From positions 1-46,934 of the forward strand of contig JBNGIS010020193.1 in the NCBI GenBank assembly GCA_049999725.1: DNA of 46,934 nt, given 5' to 3'. Shown here in pieces: positions 1 through 11,330 of this stretch; the first letter of the stretch is position 1, and each line of letters starts with the position of its first letter. The position numbers and the translations under genes were made by a program. Below the pieces are notes generated by a model. That model was given only the letters and a program-made list of their open reading frames with translations. It searched no databases and was not told the DNA's origin. Origin of the DNA: Haplomitrium mnioides (taxonomy: Eukaryota; Marchantiophyta; Haplomitriopsida; Calobryales).

Positions 1-1265
1 AAGGAGGAGAGAGAAGCATCTACGGGGGGATCTACGGAGATTCCTTGGAGCTGGTTTCGTGGGGCACTTCGGAAGTCGACTCCGAAGGCCTCTTCGGACC
101 TGGTTCTGTGGGAATCTGCGAAATCTCTCCCAACAAGATTCATCATGGCTCTTCTTCTAAGTTACCGTTGTCCTCGTATTTTCTTCGACCAACTGTTGGA
201 CACGCGGCGCTTCTTCCCATCCCGTGGTAACGGGATTACCTAACAGTGAAGCCACGCGTCATTGCCCCCTGTTTCGAGCCAACGGCAATAACGACTATTC
301 ATCGGATCTGGTGTCGGAGGGCAACGCGCGAGGGAAGTATATATCGCTTGCCTTTGAATTCATTTGGGTTGATGCACGGGCAATTGTTGGAGATATAGCG
401 CTGCGGGGCTCGCGATTCGCGCATGGTAAGGCAGGGGCGATACTCAATTGAAGGCTACGTGAAGCAGGGGTACTAGCTCTAGGGGGCCAGGGGGATTCGG
501 AGGTGGACTGGAGGGGCGCCGAGTGTTGCATGAGTAGTGAGCTCTGGATGCTTGGGCGATCCAGGTGAACTCGTCCTTGCCGGTGGACCAAAGCGGAGGG
601 TTACTGATACGATAGCTCGGAAGGGGTTTTCGGTCGGCCGAGAACTAAGAAGAGGCTGCCTGGTAGTGAGCTGGGGGTCGTCTCGGAGTTTCACGGGCCA
701 TTGCGAGGTGACAGCGATAGCAAGAAAGGGGATTGCGCATGGTAAGGCAAGGCGATACTCAATTGAAGGCTACGTGAAGTATGGGTACTCGCTCAAGGGG
801 AACCGGAGGATTTAGAGGAGGACTGGGGGGAGACCCAGGTGACCTCATCCTTGCAGGCGGACCAGGGCGGAGGGTTACTGATACGATAGCTCAAAAGGGG
901 TCTTTGGTCGGCCGAGAACTAAGGAGGGGATGCCTGGTAGTAAGCTGGGAGTCTCTCGGCATTCCCCTGTGCAAGCGCATCAACCCAGAGTGCTTGGAGA
1001 ACACTCTGGTGTGTTAATTCTCAAGTGGAGCTCAGAGGGGGGGTTGTGCCGGTGCCGGTGCACTGGGCGTAGTAAGACCCGTTGAGGCTCGAGGGTGGAG
1101 TGGGCTACCTACAGCTGGTAAAGTTGTCTTCCAGAGGTGGAAGTAAAAGCAAGGCTTCTCGCGAGGGAAGTTTAAAAACTATCTGGAGTGGAGGGTGTGT
1201 GGGTTGCTGGGCTGCAGTTGTAAGGCAGCGGGATTCACAAGGGAAGTATATATAGTTAGAATTCT
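1..1265 (+). repeat. fragment of a long-LTR family, with internal tandem duplication
   Basis: GC-rich sequence related to the 3' half of the long LTRs at about 29000-29290 and 33180-33650: shared blocks include the GGAGGTGGACTGGAGGGGC stretch near 495 and CTTCCAGAGGTGGAAGT near 1128. A block of roughly 275-315 bp is present twice in tandem: the text around 421-480 returns at 738-795, and the one around 600-660 returns at 873-935. Short open frames run through it but show no protein signature. The window edge cuts the element, so its 5' boundary is unknown. Confidence 0.6.
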
Positions 1266-1959
1266 AGAGGGCCTTCAAGGACTCTGTTTTCTCTTGCATA
1301 TAGTGTACATATGTGTTGTTTATATATGTGTAGTTAGATTTCATTTCTGCATGTGTGTCCTTTGAGTTACTAGATTAGTGGACATCAGATCAGCTGAGCA
1401 GACCCTGGGAACACACTTGAAAGAGGAGTCCAATCCCTTGACACAAGTCTGGTTTCCTGGGGGTGAATGCTCTTTGTTCCTGATTCTATTTGCATAGTTA
1501 GGAATTAGTTAGGAAGTAGTCCAACTTAGCATAGTTAAGAATAGTTGTATCAGACCTGTGACCACCCTAAAAGGGGGAGTCCAGAGCTGTTGTGTGTTCA
1601 GCTGTGCAGGTCACCAGCACCATTCTGCCCAAGCACAAATAAGGTGGTAGGGCCTAAGTCATTGGGTCCTAAGAATAAAGAGGAAGAATCATACAAGCTA
1701 GCTGGGTGTTATGGATGTGGACCTGTGTGTGCATGGAATGAAATATCTTACTTGAGTGTGTGAAGAGGAAGAGTGAGAAAAGCACAACAGGCCTGTAAGG
1801 AGAAGAAGAGTCCTTAAGGTCTGAAAGTGGTAACTAGCAAAGGGCCATCTCAGATGAGAACCCCAAAGCCCGTAAACACGTCCTCCTCTGCATCGAAACG
1901 AGGTCTGAAAAGGTTAAGGTCGGAAACAAGGGAGCGACAGGTTGAAAAAATCTTTCATA
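1266..1959. other. no gene recognised
   Basis: About 700 bp between the LTR-like fragment and the transposase-type sequence. It may be internal or leader sequence of the retrotransposon whose LTR fragment precedes it. I see no PBS, zinc knuckle, tRNA or long open frame. The composition becomes AT-rich at about 1950, where the transposase upstream region begins. Confidence 0.4.
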
Positions 1960-3620
1960 TAAATTGCACTATTTTTTTTATACCAATGTATATTTTTTAA
2001 TTTTAAAATTTAATTTCTACAGTATTTGTTATTTTTTATACTTCAAATAGCAAGAATAACAAGAGGAAAAAAAGATTGGAATTTCAAGATTCTTGCTCTT
2101 AAAAAAGTCTTTCAATTGGATAAAATGGTGGTCATCTTTCAAATCTCAATGCTAATGAGAGAAAGATTGGTGAACAAAAAGTATCAAGTGTGATGGTCGA
2201 TATTTTGGGGAAAAATATGTCGAGGGTACAACAACAAACGTCTTTGATTGACACTCTTGGAAATGAATCCTATATGCATATAGGATCAAGAAGTACACCC
2301 ATATGTGCGCGTTGAATCCAAGAAACAAGTCAAGAAAGAAAATTTAACTCTTTCAAGCAATTTTGAAAACACAAGACCATGTGTAAGCATGGGCTTTGAC
2401 ACTTCAATTAGACATTCTCTCTTGAGAAGCAAAACTCCTCTAAAGGGAAAGAAGTTCAATAGTGGCACATTTAAGAACAATTGATTACATTCACACCAAC
2501 ATGATGAAGATGTTGTGAACTTGTCTTCGTCAAGAATTGATCACAAAGATGAAATTCAAAACAACAATGTGTTTGTTGCTTCAACTCCAAGAAGGAACAT
2601 CCTTAGAGTAGAAGTTGCAACTGCAATGACATCTCCAAAAGAGAAACAACCAAATAATACACCCATAAAAAGTTTGAGGATAGTTTCTCAATCGAGTGAA
2701 GATCCAGTTTTGGCATGGTTGAGTTCTTCCAACATTGAGATTTGTTTGTCCTATTTTTTAAAAGTACACTCCAAACCAAAAAGTATATTTCAGATGATGC
2801 AAAAGATCTTGAAGATAATGTTTATCTCCAATAGATGGATTTGCATATGCACCAAATCAACCAGCCAAGCACAAAGGTTTTTTTTTTCTAGGCCAAGACA
2901 AAATATAGGTAATTCTTTTATGTGATAATTATTTGTCAAAATTCAATCATGACAACACTTTTACTAAGAAAAAATTTGATGTCAATTATGAAGTTGAGGA
3001 TAACTTCATGCTGCCAAAACAGTTGTGTGTTGCTATATAAGGTATATTTTATTTGAGTTGTAAGAGAAACATACTTTTAGCAAACCATGAAGAATCAAGA
3101 TATTACTTAATAAAAGAAGACACTTAGGAAAAAATTCAAAGATATCCAATCAATTAACTTTGCTTGGCAATGCAATTGTATATAAGACAACATTCAAATT
3201 AATATTTTTGTAGGGAATGAAGGAATCAAAAGGATAAAAGAACCGAAAAATACAAATCATAAATGCTCTTTTGAAAAGAGAGATTTATCTGTTAGAGGAG
3301 TATTTGCACATGAATGGATGGATAAGTTTTTTCAAAAACACTCTAAGAGAATGCCAACTCATGAAATATACAATTTTCGCAACAATTTTACCAAATTAGA
3401 AGCTTATGATTATTTAACAACTTATTTGAAAGAGATATATCCCAACTATATTTTAAGTTTCTCTAGTTTTACAAAGCATTAGAGAAAATCCTTTCCAAAT
3501 GTCAAAATTCCCAAACACAATAGATTTTATGTTTGTGAATTGTGTGAAGAGATTAAATCATTGCGAGAGAAATCCATCTTAGAGTCTAACAATGATGAAC
3601 AAATTTTGTTTAGTTTTTGT
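1960..3620 (+). pseudogene. transposase-like gene, 5' part (truncated)
   Basis: This is a third copy of the transposase-type gene seen at 16205-17411 and 20284-17717. The start region aligns with theirs: the sequence before ATG 2217 matches the other two starts (AAGTATCAAGTGTGATGG). The central segment resembles the acidic, Ser-rich region of the other copies. The distal part (about 3240-3600) encodes the conserved stretch with EWMD, KRMPT and TTYLKE, followed by FPNVKIPK and a C-x2-C pair (CELCEEIKSLREKS), which looks like a small zinc-binding motif. Several stops interrupt it and it ends abruptly near 3620, before the DGIDQ block. The palindrome ATCCTATATGCATATAGGAT (2267-2286) lies in the N-terminal region. 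The transposase assignment comes from the DGIDQ exon of the inner copy and from the TIRs of the family. Confidence 0.6.
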
Positions 3621-3684
3621 TTTTTATGTGTGTTTGTGTTTTTTCTATTATTTTTAGAAAATTACATCATTCAATAGCTTCTTA

Positions 3685-3935
3685 CTCAACCTTGTCCTCT
3701 TTAGGATAGATGGTGTCATCTAGATCAATTGAATGAGAATCTTGAGTATCTACAACTATTGAGAAATCTTGTCAAGACTTTCTAGTCTCCAAAATAACCA
3801 CAAAGTTACTTGAAGCTATTGTTGTACCAAGAGAAACAAGCTCTATGTAGTAAGCACAAAAAATTTGCAACTTTATGACATATAATGGCAAAGATGCCAT
3901 CAACAAAGCTCTATATGAAATATATGTAGACTGAC
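3685..3935 (-). pseudogene. DNA methyltransferase gene, 3' fragment
   Basis: Read on the minus strand, this matches the C-terminal tail of the methyltransferase encoded at 36480-36728: MASLP, QIF.AYY, and a terminal DLD.TI.PKED segment are shared. The fragment stops exactly where the terminal inverted repeat of the element at 3936-7683 begins, and the missing upstream part resumes at 7684. So this is a methyltransferase gene split by an insertion of its own transposon family. The original C-terminal stop is near 3687. Confidence 0.75.
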
Positions 3936-3961
3936 AACAACCACTACTTTGAACCAAGAAC
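3936..3961 (+). repeat. left terminal inverted repeat of the 3.7-kb element
   Basis: Starts AACAACCACTACTTTGAACC and continues AAGAAC; it differs from the inner element's left end at one of 26 positions (CCAC for CCGC). Confidence 0.75.
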
Positions 3962-4562
3962 TGCTACAGGTTTTTTCGATTTTTTTTTTTTGAATTTTGG
4001 TGTTTAACATGGTCTAACACAACTCTTTGAGCTCAGGATTGATCAACTTGGTGCGCAAGGGTGGCAAAGAAAGTTCAATCAGTTTAAGGAGTTGTCTAGA
4101 GCTCGAGAAAGCATATTTGTTCGGTTCCATCGGAGGGCGGGTCCAGTTTAACGCAAGGAGCTACATTAGAATTCGGCCAGTAGAGAATGGCGAGGAGAAT
4201 TTGATAGGAAGCAGGGTCACGTGAGCCATCCTACCCTTATCCTGCACTTTGCCCCCTCTGTTTTGTTTTCCCTATTGTCGAATACTCTGTTTGGTTTTCC
4301 TCTCTTCTAGATACTCTGTTATCTGGACTCATCTATTTTCCATTTGCTATGTCAAAGTTAGTATTTTGTAAATGTCTCATACTAAGTTTAAAGAATGAAA
4401 AGAGAAAAAAACCAAGGAAATTTACAAAAGCATTGAAGTGGAAAGGGCTCTCTAAACTTGCCTCTAAATTTAGCTAAGTAAAGCGGGGATGGCAAAACCT
4501 AGGAGGACCTTCAATTGTGCTTAAACTAAAGATAGCAATTAAATTAGTTAATGGGATAAGGT
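3962..4562. other. element interior, no clear gene
   Basis: A T-rich stretch after the TIR, then an open frame at 4027-4224 with no recognisable motif. It may be upstream gag sequence of the gypsy fragment, but nothing in it proves that. Confidence 0.35.
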
Positions 4563-6017
4563 GTGTGGTGCGTGAAGTGCAAGAGTTTTGGGCACTCCTT
4601 ACAAGAATGCCCCACGAACGGGACCCCTAGTCATTACGTGAGGGAAGATCCACCAGAGTGGTACCGGGAGGAAGTGGAGTATGTGCAAGAGGAAGCACCC
4701 AAGCTCGTGTACCAGGTTGTCAGCCAACCCCAAACGATGGCAAGCAAACTAGCCAATCTAGTGCGTGGCCAATCAACTTCATGGAGCCAAGCAAGACCAG
4801 AAGAGGCAGGGCTAGGGCAGAACCGAACCGAACCCGAGTGTAGTGTGCTAGAATTGTGGGCAACCATGCCACATTTCCCCCAACTATCCAAAGCCCAGCA
4901 AGCAAGGGTATGGCATGCCAACCCTACTATGTACCAGTTGCAAGAAGGAAGGGCATCTGGCCAATAATTGCCCCTACACCAGAAGGCAGGAGTTGCCTCC
5001 CATTCCTGCCCAACAAGCACCACCACCACCAACGATCAATCTAGTGACCACTGCATAGGAACATGGGGCAGAATTTCTATGGGTGGAGATGGCTCTAGAG
5101 GAGGACTGCTATCGAGTGGCAACAAGGACAGCAGCTAGGATCAAGGAGAGAAAGAAAGCCAACCAGGTTCGAAAGAAAGAGAGGACCGCTATTGTGCTTC
5201 CTACTAAAGAGGATTCAAATTACAAGAGAGAGCACTCCAAGTTATTCTACCCCAAGCAAGAGGAGGAAGTGAAGAGGTAGTTGGAGGCCTTGGAGGCAAC
5301 TGAAGCTCAGCAAGTGGCGGATAAGACCCTGCAAGAGATCAACCAGAGAAATGCAGCTGAGGAGTAGGTCAAACAAGACCAAGTAGCTCAGTCACCAAGA
5401 GAACCGACCAGCACTCTCATCCCTTACAGCATCCAAAGGGATGCAAGGGACTGCCCAGTCACTGTGATAGTGGGTCAGCTGATCAAGGACAGCCCTATAT
5501 ACAAGCGGCAGCTCAAGGAGCTACTCTTAGGAGCTAAGAGAAAAAGAAAGCTCCAAGCGGTGGGCACCACAGCCGACTTACGGATGATCTGTGAGGACAA
5601 AAGGGCTCTCGAGATAGACATTCAGGTAGCAAGGTGTACTCTGTCTCTTATGCCTATGGATAGGGGGGCAGGATTGAATATTATGATGGTTGAGACTTCC
5701 CACCATTTTGTCTTCAAGACTTTCCAGCCAACGAAAAGAATTATGCGATTGGCTGACAAGTCTAGAGTTAAGCCCTTGGGGGCCTTGCTGAAGGTCCCAA
5801 CATGGATTGGAGGGAAGGAGTTTCCCTAAACTACTTGGTCATAAGGCCAACCAGAGCTTCTCCATACCTTGTTTTAATCGGGAGGCTTTGGCTGTATGGT
5901 GCCAAAGTGATACACAATTGGAGAGACTCTACATTAGTGTTCGGGCCATCCAAGACCATGGTTCATTATGGACCTATCCTACATGAGGGGGGAGACTATA
6001 TAAGATCAGTAGTATGA
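4563..6017 (+). pseudogene. Ty3/gypsy gag-protease fragment
   Basis: Near 4569-4610 there is a CCHC zinc knuckle (C-x2-C-x4-H-x4-C, as CVKCKSFGHSLQEC); a related second knuckle starts near 4848, and a third, CTSCKKEGHLANNC, lies near 4920-4962, in a shifted frame. A charged linker (5083-5460) follows, then a retropepsin-like segment: MDRGAGLN near 5655 where a DSG/DTG triad is expected, and YLVLIGRLWLYGAK near 5860, the counterpart of the ILGRPWL motif of plant gypsy proteases. Stops inside the frame at about 5057, 5278 and 5365 are all TAG. No RT, integrase or LTR accompanies it, so it is a fragment carried inside the TIR element. The active-site Ser to Arg change argues against function. 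Confidence 0.7.
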
Positions 6018-6639
6018 TACTAAATAGTCAATGGAAGAGGACAATGACACTTAATGGCTGAAATTGGTGAGTGACATGATGGAGGCAGATTTTGTCGGCG
6101 AAACAGAAACAAGGGTAAATCAGTTGGATACCTCTATGTTCTAGGTTGGGGAAACAGAGGAAGGAGAGTCAGGAGTGTCTATCTCATCCCTGAACCTAAC
6201 CTGAAAGGAGAGTCAGGAGTATCTACTTCCAGCCTTGAAACCGATCAAAAAATAGAGTCGGCTGCAGCGATCATTTCTTGAATTTATATGCCACCTTGAA
6301 CTTTTTTAGAGTAAAGCATTCCAAGTTCATTTCTATCTTTAATGAATGAAACTCAAACATTTAATCATAATTTTTGTTTGGTTTCTGAAATGTTTTTTGA
6401 TCCAAAATATAATTTTATTCTTTCTTTTTTATTTTTTTCCAAAAGAGTTTAATGCTTTGGGATTGCTTAAGCGTCTACATAAATTGACTAATTAATCCTT
6501 TGCTTGCAAGAACTTTGATGTAAGACTTGAAACCTTTTACACGCTTTGATTCTGATGAAGAGCTTTGCATCCCTTTTACTCTTAGATTCTGATTTAGAAA
6601 ATGAAATTGTAAGCGAGCCAAGAGTTCGATGTGGAAAAC
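6018..6639. other. non-coding interior of the 3.7-kb element
   Basis: Contains a short direct repeat (GGAGAGTCAGGAGT at about 6163 and 6208), then AT-rich DNA. No coding signature seen. Confidence 0.35.
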
Positions 6640-7110
6640 ATAACCGTAAAAGCATCTAGACTCAGATCTACAAGTATAAACCCTATGTGCGTATGGACTT
6701 TGATATGCAAGTCAAAACCTAATGCGCGCATAGACTATGCTACAGAACTTAAGAGCATAGTCTTTGTTGTTGAGTGCTCAAATGTTGAACTTGGATTCAT
6801 ATGCTTGCATAGCTTTTGGTATGGAAATCGAAGCCTTCCACATGTACTAACTTTGATATTCAACCCTCAACTGTCCACATACAAAGACTATTGTGTAGAA
6901 CTTAAATTCTACACCACTCAAATTCTCTTTTGTAGAACTCAAAACCTTTGTTCAGGAGACTCTAGTCCAAAACTTGGAGATGCTACATGTTTAGACTCTC
7001 AAGTAAATCTCTATAGCTAATATTTTTTTTATTCTAAACTATGACTCCTTTGCATAACGATTCTCTAGCTGAAATCCTCTAAAATATACTACTTTAACCT
7101 TTGCGCGTAT
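6640..7110. repeat. diverged palindrome array
   Basis: Irregularly spaced copies of the family palindrome: CCTATGTGCGTATGG near 6683, CCTAATGCGCGCATAG near 6718, ATATGCTTGCATAG near 6800 and TTTGCGCGTATGG near 7100. It resembles the array between the methyltransferase gene and the right TIR of the inner element. An open frame at 6631-7020 spans it but is not convincing as a gene. Confidence 0.55.
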
Positions 7111-7404
7111 GGATTTTTAACTACAAAAGAAAGCTTCGTTCTTGCTTGAACTTGAAAATAGAGCTCAAAAATCCATGCAATGTTTTTTTTGTTGGTTATT
7201 GTGCCTTGAGATTCTAAACTCATTCTCTTGACTTCTAGCTCGATTCGGTTTTTTCCTCATGTTTTCTTTTTTTTCCAAAAAAAAAGTTTCTAAGAGCATC
7301 ATGTCTACGCTCACATAGAGCTTGTGCAACCAAACTTATTTATTTTGTCATATATTTCAATTTTTGGGCTTCAAAATGTAATCAATGAAAATGCAAGTTT
7401 TTTT

Positions 7405-7657
7405 GTCGAAACATACCATAATTTTTACACTTTTCATCGATTTCAAGATTTCTAATATTTTCATAAAAACTAAGAATATCGTTCAATTTCACAAAATGAA
7501 ATTGATTCTTGCTCTATCAAGATTGTTAAAATAGCAAAAATTGAAGCTCAAAAACTCAAGTAGTTTTTGTGTTTGAAAAACAACGTTGTTTTCTTTATTT
7601 TTTTACCTTGAAAACTACATTTCTCCAGAAAAAAACAAATCATGTTTTAAGTAGTAT
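7405..7657 (+). repeat. subterminal module of the transposase-side end
   Basis: Matches 38550-38790 and, inverted, about 17440-17665. Shared text includes TTTTCATAAAAACTAAGAAT and the run up to the TIR. Three copies at three element ends show that this is part of the element terminus. Subterminal DNA of this kind often holds transposase binding sites, which is inference here. Confidence 0.65.
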
Positions 7658-7683
7658 GTTCTTGGTTCAAAGTACCAATTGTT
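7658..7683 (-). repeat. right terminal inverted repeat of the 3.7-kb element
   Basis: On the minus strand it reads AACAATTGGTACTTTGAACC then AAGAAC: the same 26-nt repeat with four changes clustered at positions 6-9. Confidence 0.7.
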
Positions 7684-8005
7684 TGTCATCTTTTATATTT
7701 TATGGCAAATAGAATTCCATATTAATCTAAAGGTACAGACTAAGCTTTTGTCCGACCCATAGCAAAGATCTAAAATTCAATCTCACTAAGATAACAAATG
7801 ATCAATGAGAAATTTGTAAAAAGCTTGCACATTTTGATAAAAATTTACAAGAGCATCATCTCTTATATAATTTAGTTTTGGAGAAACCACATGCACCTAA
7901 ATACATTGTGCATAATTTGACGGAGATGACTAGTCACATCTTCAAATTGCAAATTGAACAACTTCATATTGCCCTCCCTTCTTTTGTCCATGTAGTATCA
8001 ATGGT
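7684..8005 (-). pseudogene. DNA methyltransferase gene, internal fragment
   Basis: Continues the minus-strand gene broken at 3935. It aligns at nucleotide level with 11715-12020 of the outer copy, for example GCAAAGATCTAA near 7762 and TTTACAAGAGCATCATCTC near 7846, the region encoding the motif I neighbourhood. It is heavily mutated, and the DLCSGSGTG glycine motif is not readable here. Similarity fades at about 8005. Confidence 0.6.
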
Positions 8006-10340
8006 TAACCTGAAACACTTAGTTCAATCCTCTTTTCGAGTTCTTTTCAACATGGAGGCAGAATTTTATATCAAAAATCCACTTCTTCCTCACCAAATCG
8101 CTCACTTCAAAATAATCTTATAATATAATAACTCTAAAGCTGACTTCCAACTTTTGAGATAATCCTTGATTATTTTTCCAATAGACTTAATCGCTCATCT
8201 CACCTCTTCCCTCAAAAGCTACAGCGATTCAAACTTAACAACTCTCAAAACAGTGATAAATACTCCTTTCAGACTACCGCTCAACATCGCTTTCCAATAA
8301 GAAGTTGTCACATTGACCTTCAAATTTATACCTTCTTTGACCAATCACTTACAAAAACATAGATGACATCACTCGACAATTTCTCAACCAATCACAACTC
8401 ATAACATCATTCTTTGTCAACCGACTGATGTCGCATTCAACCTAGAAGCTTGAACATCACTCCCATACTTCTATCGGACAATTAATTCATTGACTTCAAC
8501 TTCTTCTTCCACAATAACTTCCACGATCTCCCACAACTTGACACCCATCTCGATAAAGAATTTTTGGAATCCCTTTGCCAAATACTCTGACTCCTAATTC
8601 TTTCCTCGTCAAACTCGCAAACACATCTACGCCTTCTATCATCTCATGCGCTCTTCGAGAATTCTGCTTTTGCCTTGGCAGAATACAAACCTTAGAGCTA
8701 CTTTGCTCTGAAATTTTACAACACTCCCCCTCACTTCAACAAGCTAGCAATAACATTGTCAGATTAATGACAACTCCACCTTGAGCAACTGCCTTGACTA
8801 ATATCTCTAGCCCATGAGCCAAAACCCAATCTCACAAATCCATCAACCCGAAATCTTGCTTCTCTCTCTTCCTCGTTTAGCCCTTACTATTATTCAACAA
8901 GATATCCTTCCTTTTATCCAATCAAGTAGATCTGACAACAAGATCAAGCCTCTCGCTATCTCCAATTGACTCTCTTCCTAAAACTCTCTCCTTCTGTATT
9001 GTTTTCTCCCCTTCAACGATCCTTAGACTTTGTCTCGACTTCTTGTTTGCAATACTCAATAGATAAATCTCTTAAATAATTGAATTATAGCATGAATCAA
9101 TTTAAGCTCTGCTAAATCTTAGAACCGATTAATCTTCCCAACTCTCAATTAATCTTTGTTAATGTTCTCACTCTCAAAACATATATACAAGTCAATACTT
9201 TGAAGCTTTAACATATTCTAATATAATCGTTGGAGAATTTTGTCTTTACTTCATAGATTGGCTCAGAGCCTTACTAACAATTTGAGAAAATAGAACAAGA
9301 GAAAAGACTAAGAAAAAAACCTTGATTTCCAATCTTCAACTAGACTTAGACTTTCCGAATCAACACTCTAAATGCCAGTTAGTCTAAACCAATAATCTTC
9401 AACTACTTTGTCACATTCATAGTTCTTCTTTCCTTTTCTTCCCTTGGAGGACTCTCAATCGATATTTCTAATATCTCTTATACTACTTCCCTCTAGCTCT
9501 TCTCTTCCAAAACAGCTAACTGCTCTCAACTCTCGGTAGCTTCATGATTTGCCTCTCTAATGTCGACCACTAGTAGCTCCAAAAATCAATCCACTCAATC
9601 TACAATCTCAACTCTCACTCCTTTAACATTTTCTCACATTTGTAGCTTACTTGTAGACTCACATATTACTTGGAGTAATTCTTCTAAAAATACTCTCTTC
9701 TCCTAATCAACTGAATCTCTCTACCACTCACCTAGCTTTTCTTGCAGTAATGTCGATCGCTTGATTTCCTCTTTATGTCGCAGAGAAATTCCTTGAAATA
9801 ACTCTTCCCAAATTTTCTTCATCTCTTCGTGAGTTGCAATTTCATTTTGAAACTGACTAATCACCTCTCCTTACTTTCTCACTTCGGCTTCAACTTCTTT
9901 CTTCTCCTTGTTCACCACAAACTCTTGATTCTTGGACATCTACAATCAGCTCATTGCATCTCCCACTTGACCTTGTAGTCACGCAATCTCTTATATCTGA
10001 TTCGTCATTAGAGACATCATAGTTGCAATTTCCACTTTCAGTTTTCATATTTCAATCCCTTTAGTGGCTTCCCTCCTATGTTTATCCATTTTCTCTAGCT
10101 AAATTTTTTCCATCTCGGCCTTCTCTTTTCTCACTTGTTTGATAGTGGCTATCAATCTATCTTGTTTTCTCTTCATCCTCCTAGCCACTCTTCTCAATCC
10201 ACCCTTCTAGTCTTCACTCTCTGAATTGGTTTCTTCCTCGGTACTTGCTTCATCATCTAGTTCATCAATCGGCTCAGCTACAACTTGAACTATGATTTCT
10301 TCCCCAATTTCTTGAGCTTTAGCAGTCGGGTTTGCTATCA
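8006..10340 (-). pseudogene. heavily decayed Glu/Lys-rich coiled-coil coding sequence
   Basis: The minus strand from about 10300 to 8150 retains long stretches of plausible protein, very rich in Glu, Lys, Arg and heptad-like Leu (an acidic start near 10270, then KRKQDRLIATIKQVRKEKAE), broken by many stops, most of them TAG. No knuckle, protease or polymerase motif is visible. It may be the distal or accessory frame of a gypsy-type element, since an integrase-like zinc-binding segment lies upstream (10850-10925), or an unrelated decayed gene. I do not assign a function. Confidence 0.35.
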
Positions 10341-10469
10341 TTAGAACCACTTGCACTTCCTTGCCTTCTTATGATATTGGCCTGCTCACTACCCCCATTA
10401 CTAAAGACATTCCCACCAACGCTCTCTCCACCATGTCCTTTGTATTTCTCAATCTTTCCACTAAGTTTG

Positions 10470-10470
<1 letters not shown>

Positions 10471-10544
<74 letters not shown>

Positions 10545-10554
10545 NNNNNNNNNN

Positions 10555-10601
<47 letters not shown>
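10471..10601. repeat. (TA)n microsatellite with a 10-base assembly gap
   Basis: About 120 bp of uninterrupted TA dinucleotides either side of ten Ns (10545-10554). The Ile-Tyr 'proteins' read from it are artefacts. The true repeat length is unknown because the assembly is broken here. Confidence 0.97.
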
Positions 10602-10603
<2 letters not shown>

Positions 10604-10609
10604 CATCCG

Positions 10610-10925
10610 CACGAGCCTGGCCCAATATTTCCTCCCAATTCTTTGAGATATCGTCACCCAAATGTATAATATCAATAGCAGCAACAACACTCATGTTTGT
10701 TCTTTAGCTTTCTCTTGGGTTGTGCGACAGACCTTCCCCATTGGGAACAATTCCAGCAGTTGCTTGCTCTTTTGGAGTCCATACTGCTTGCTCTATTCTT
10801 GCCCTCTCTATCATTCTAAAATATGATCTCTTTCTTTTTAAGAGTCTCCAACTTATCACATTGTTTAATAAGCTCCAACACATCTTGACTCATCTTCGGC
10901 CACCAGTACCAACTTTCCAAAATAT
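10610..10925 (-). pseudogene. possible gypsy integrase zinc-binding remnant
   Basis: On the minus strand near 10920-10850 there is a WYWWPKMSQDVLELIKQCDK segment, resembling the WWP...C..C part of the integrase H2C2 domain in Ty3/gypsy polyproteins; the second Cys is absent. What follows is frameshifted. A weak, short match. Confidence 0.4.
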
Positions 10926-11019
10926 TTTCAAAACTAACAATGATATCAATAATCTAGAAATTTGATACAAACATTCAAATTTTATACAAAAATTTTTTGA
11001 AGTAGAACCCTAAAGTGTT

Positions 11020-11330
11020 GGCATAAGAGAATTGTTGAAGCAAAATTGTAAAAAGATTGTTGAAGCCTATGTGTGCATTGATAATTGAGGCCTAAATGTA
11101 GCCACGCTTTGTTTGAAAGATACTTGCGCGCAAGGACGACTAGAGCTAACTTAAACTTGAATAACTAAAGCCCTTGCCCACATGGACAACTGGAGTGATC
11201 CAAGATTACTGAGTAATTGGAAGCAAAGAATGCAAAAAGTCGTCTAAGAAGGAATAGAACATGAAAAAGGAAACTGAGATTCCATGCCAGCATAGACTTC
11301 TTTGTTAATTTTCATAAAAAAACAAAATGT
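11020..11330. repeat. palindrome array 3' of the outer methyltransferase gene
   Basis: Diverged units including CTTGCGCGCAAG (11123-11134), CCTATGTGTGCATTG near 11070, CCTTGCCCACATGG near 11175 and CCATGCCAGCATAG near 11285. It occupies the same place relative to the gene as the array at 36840-37280. Confidence 0.55.

Larger units (their letters stand above)
3936..7683. mobile_element. 3.7-kb deletion derivative of the methyltransferase transposon family
   Basis: Bounded by inverted repeats: AACAACCACTACTTTGAACC at 3936 and, on the other strand from 7683, AACAATTGGTACTTTGAACC; both continue AAGAAC. Flanks are TGAC (3932-3935) and TGTC (7684-7687), a 4-bp target duplication with one mismatch. 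The right-hand 280 bp (7405-7683) match the transposase-side end of the other two elements. The interior has no transposase or methyltransferase reading frame; instead it carries a gypsy gag-protease fragment and diverged palindromes. It interrupts a methyltransferase gene whose two halves flank it in register. It would need a transposase supplied in trans. Confidence 0.75.

Noticed and set aside
10319-10690. Ile-Tyr repeat proteins
   Set aside because: Translation of a TA microsatellite and Ns.
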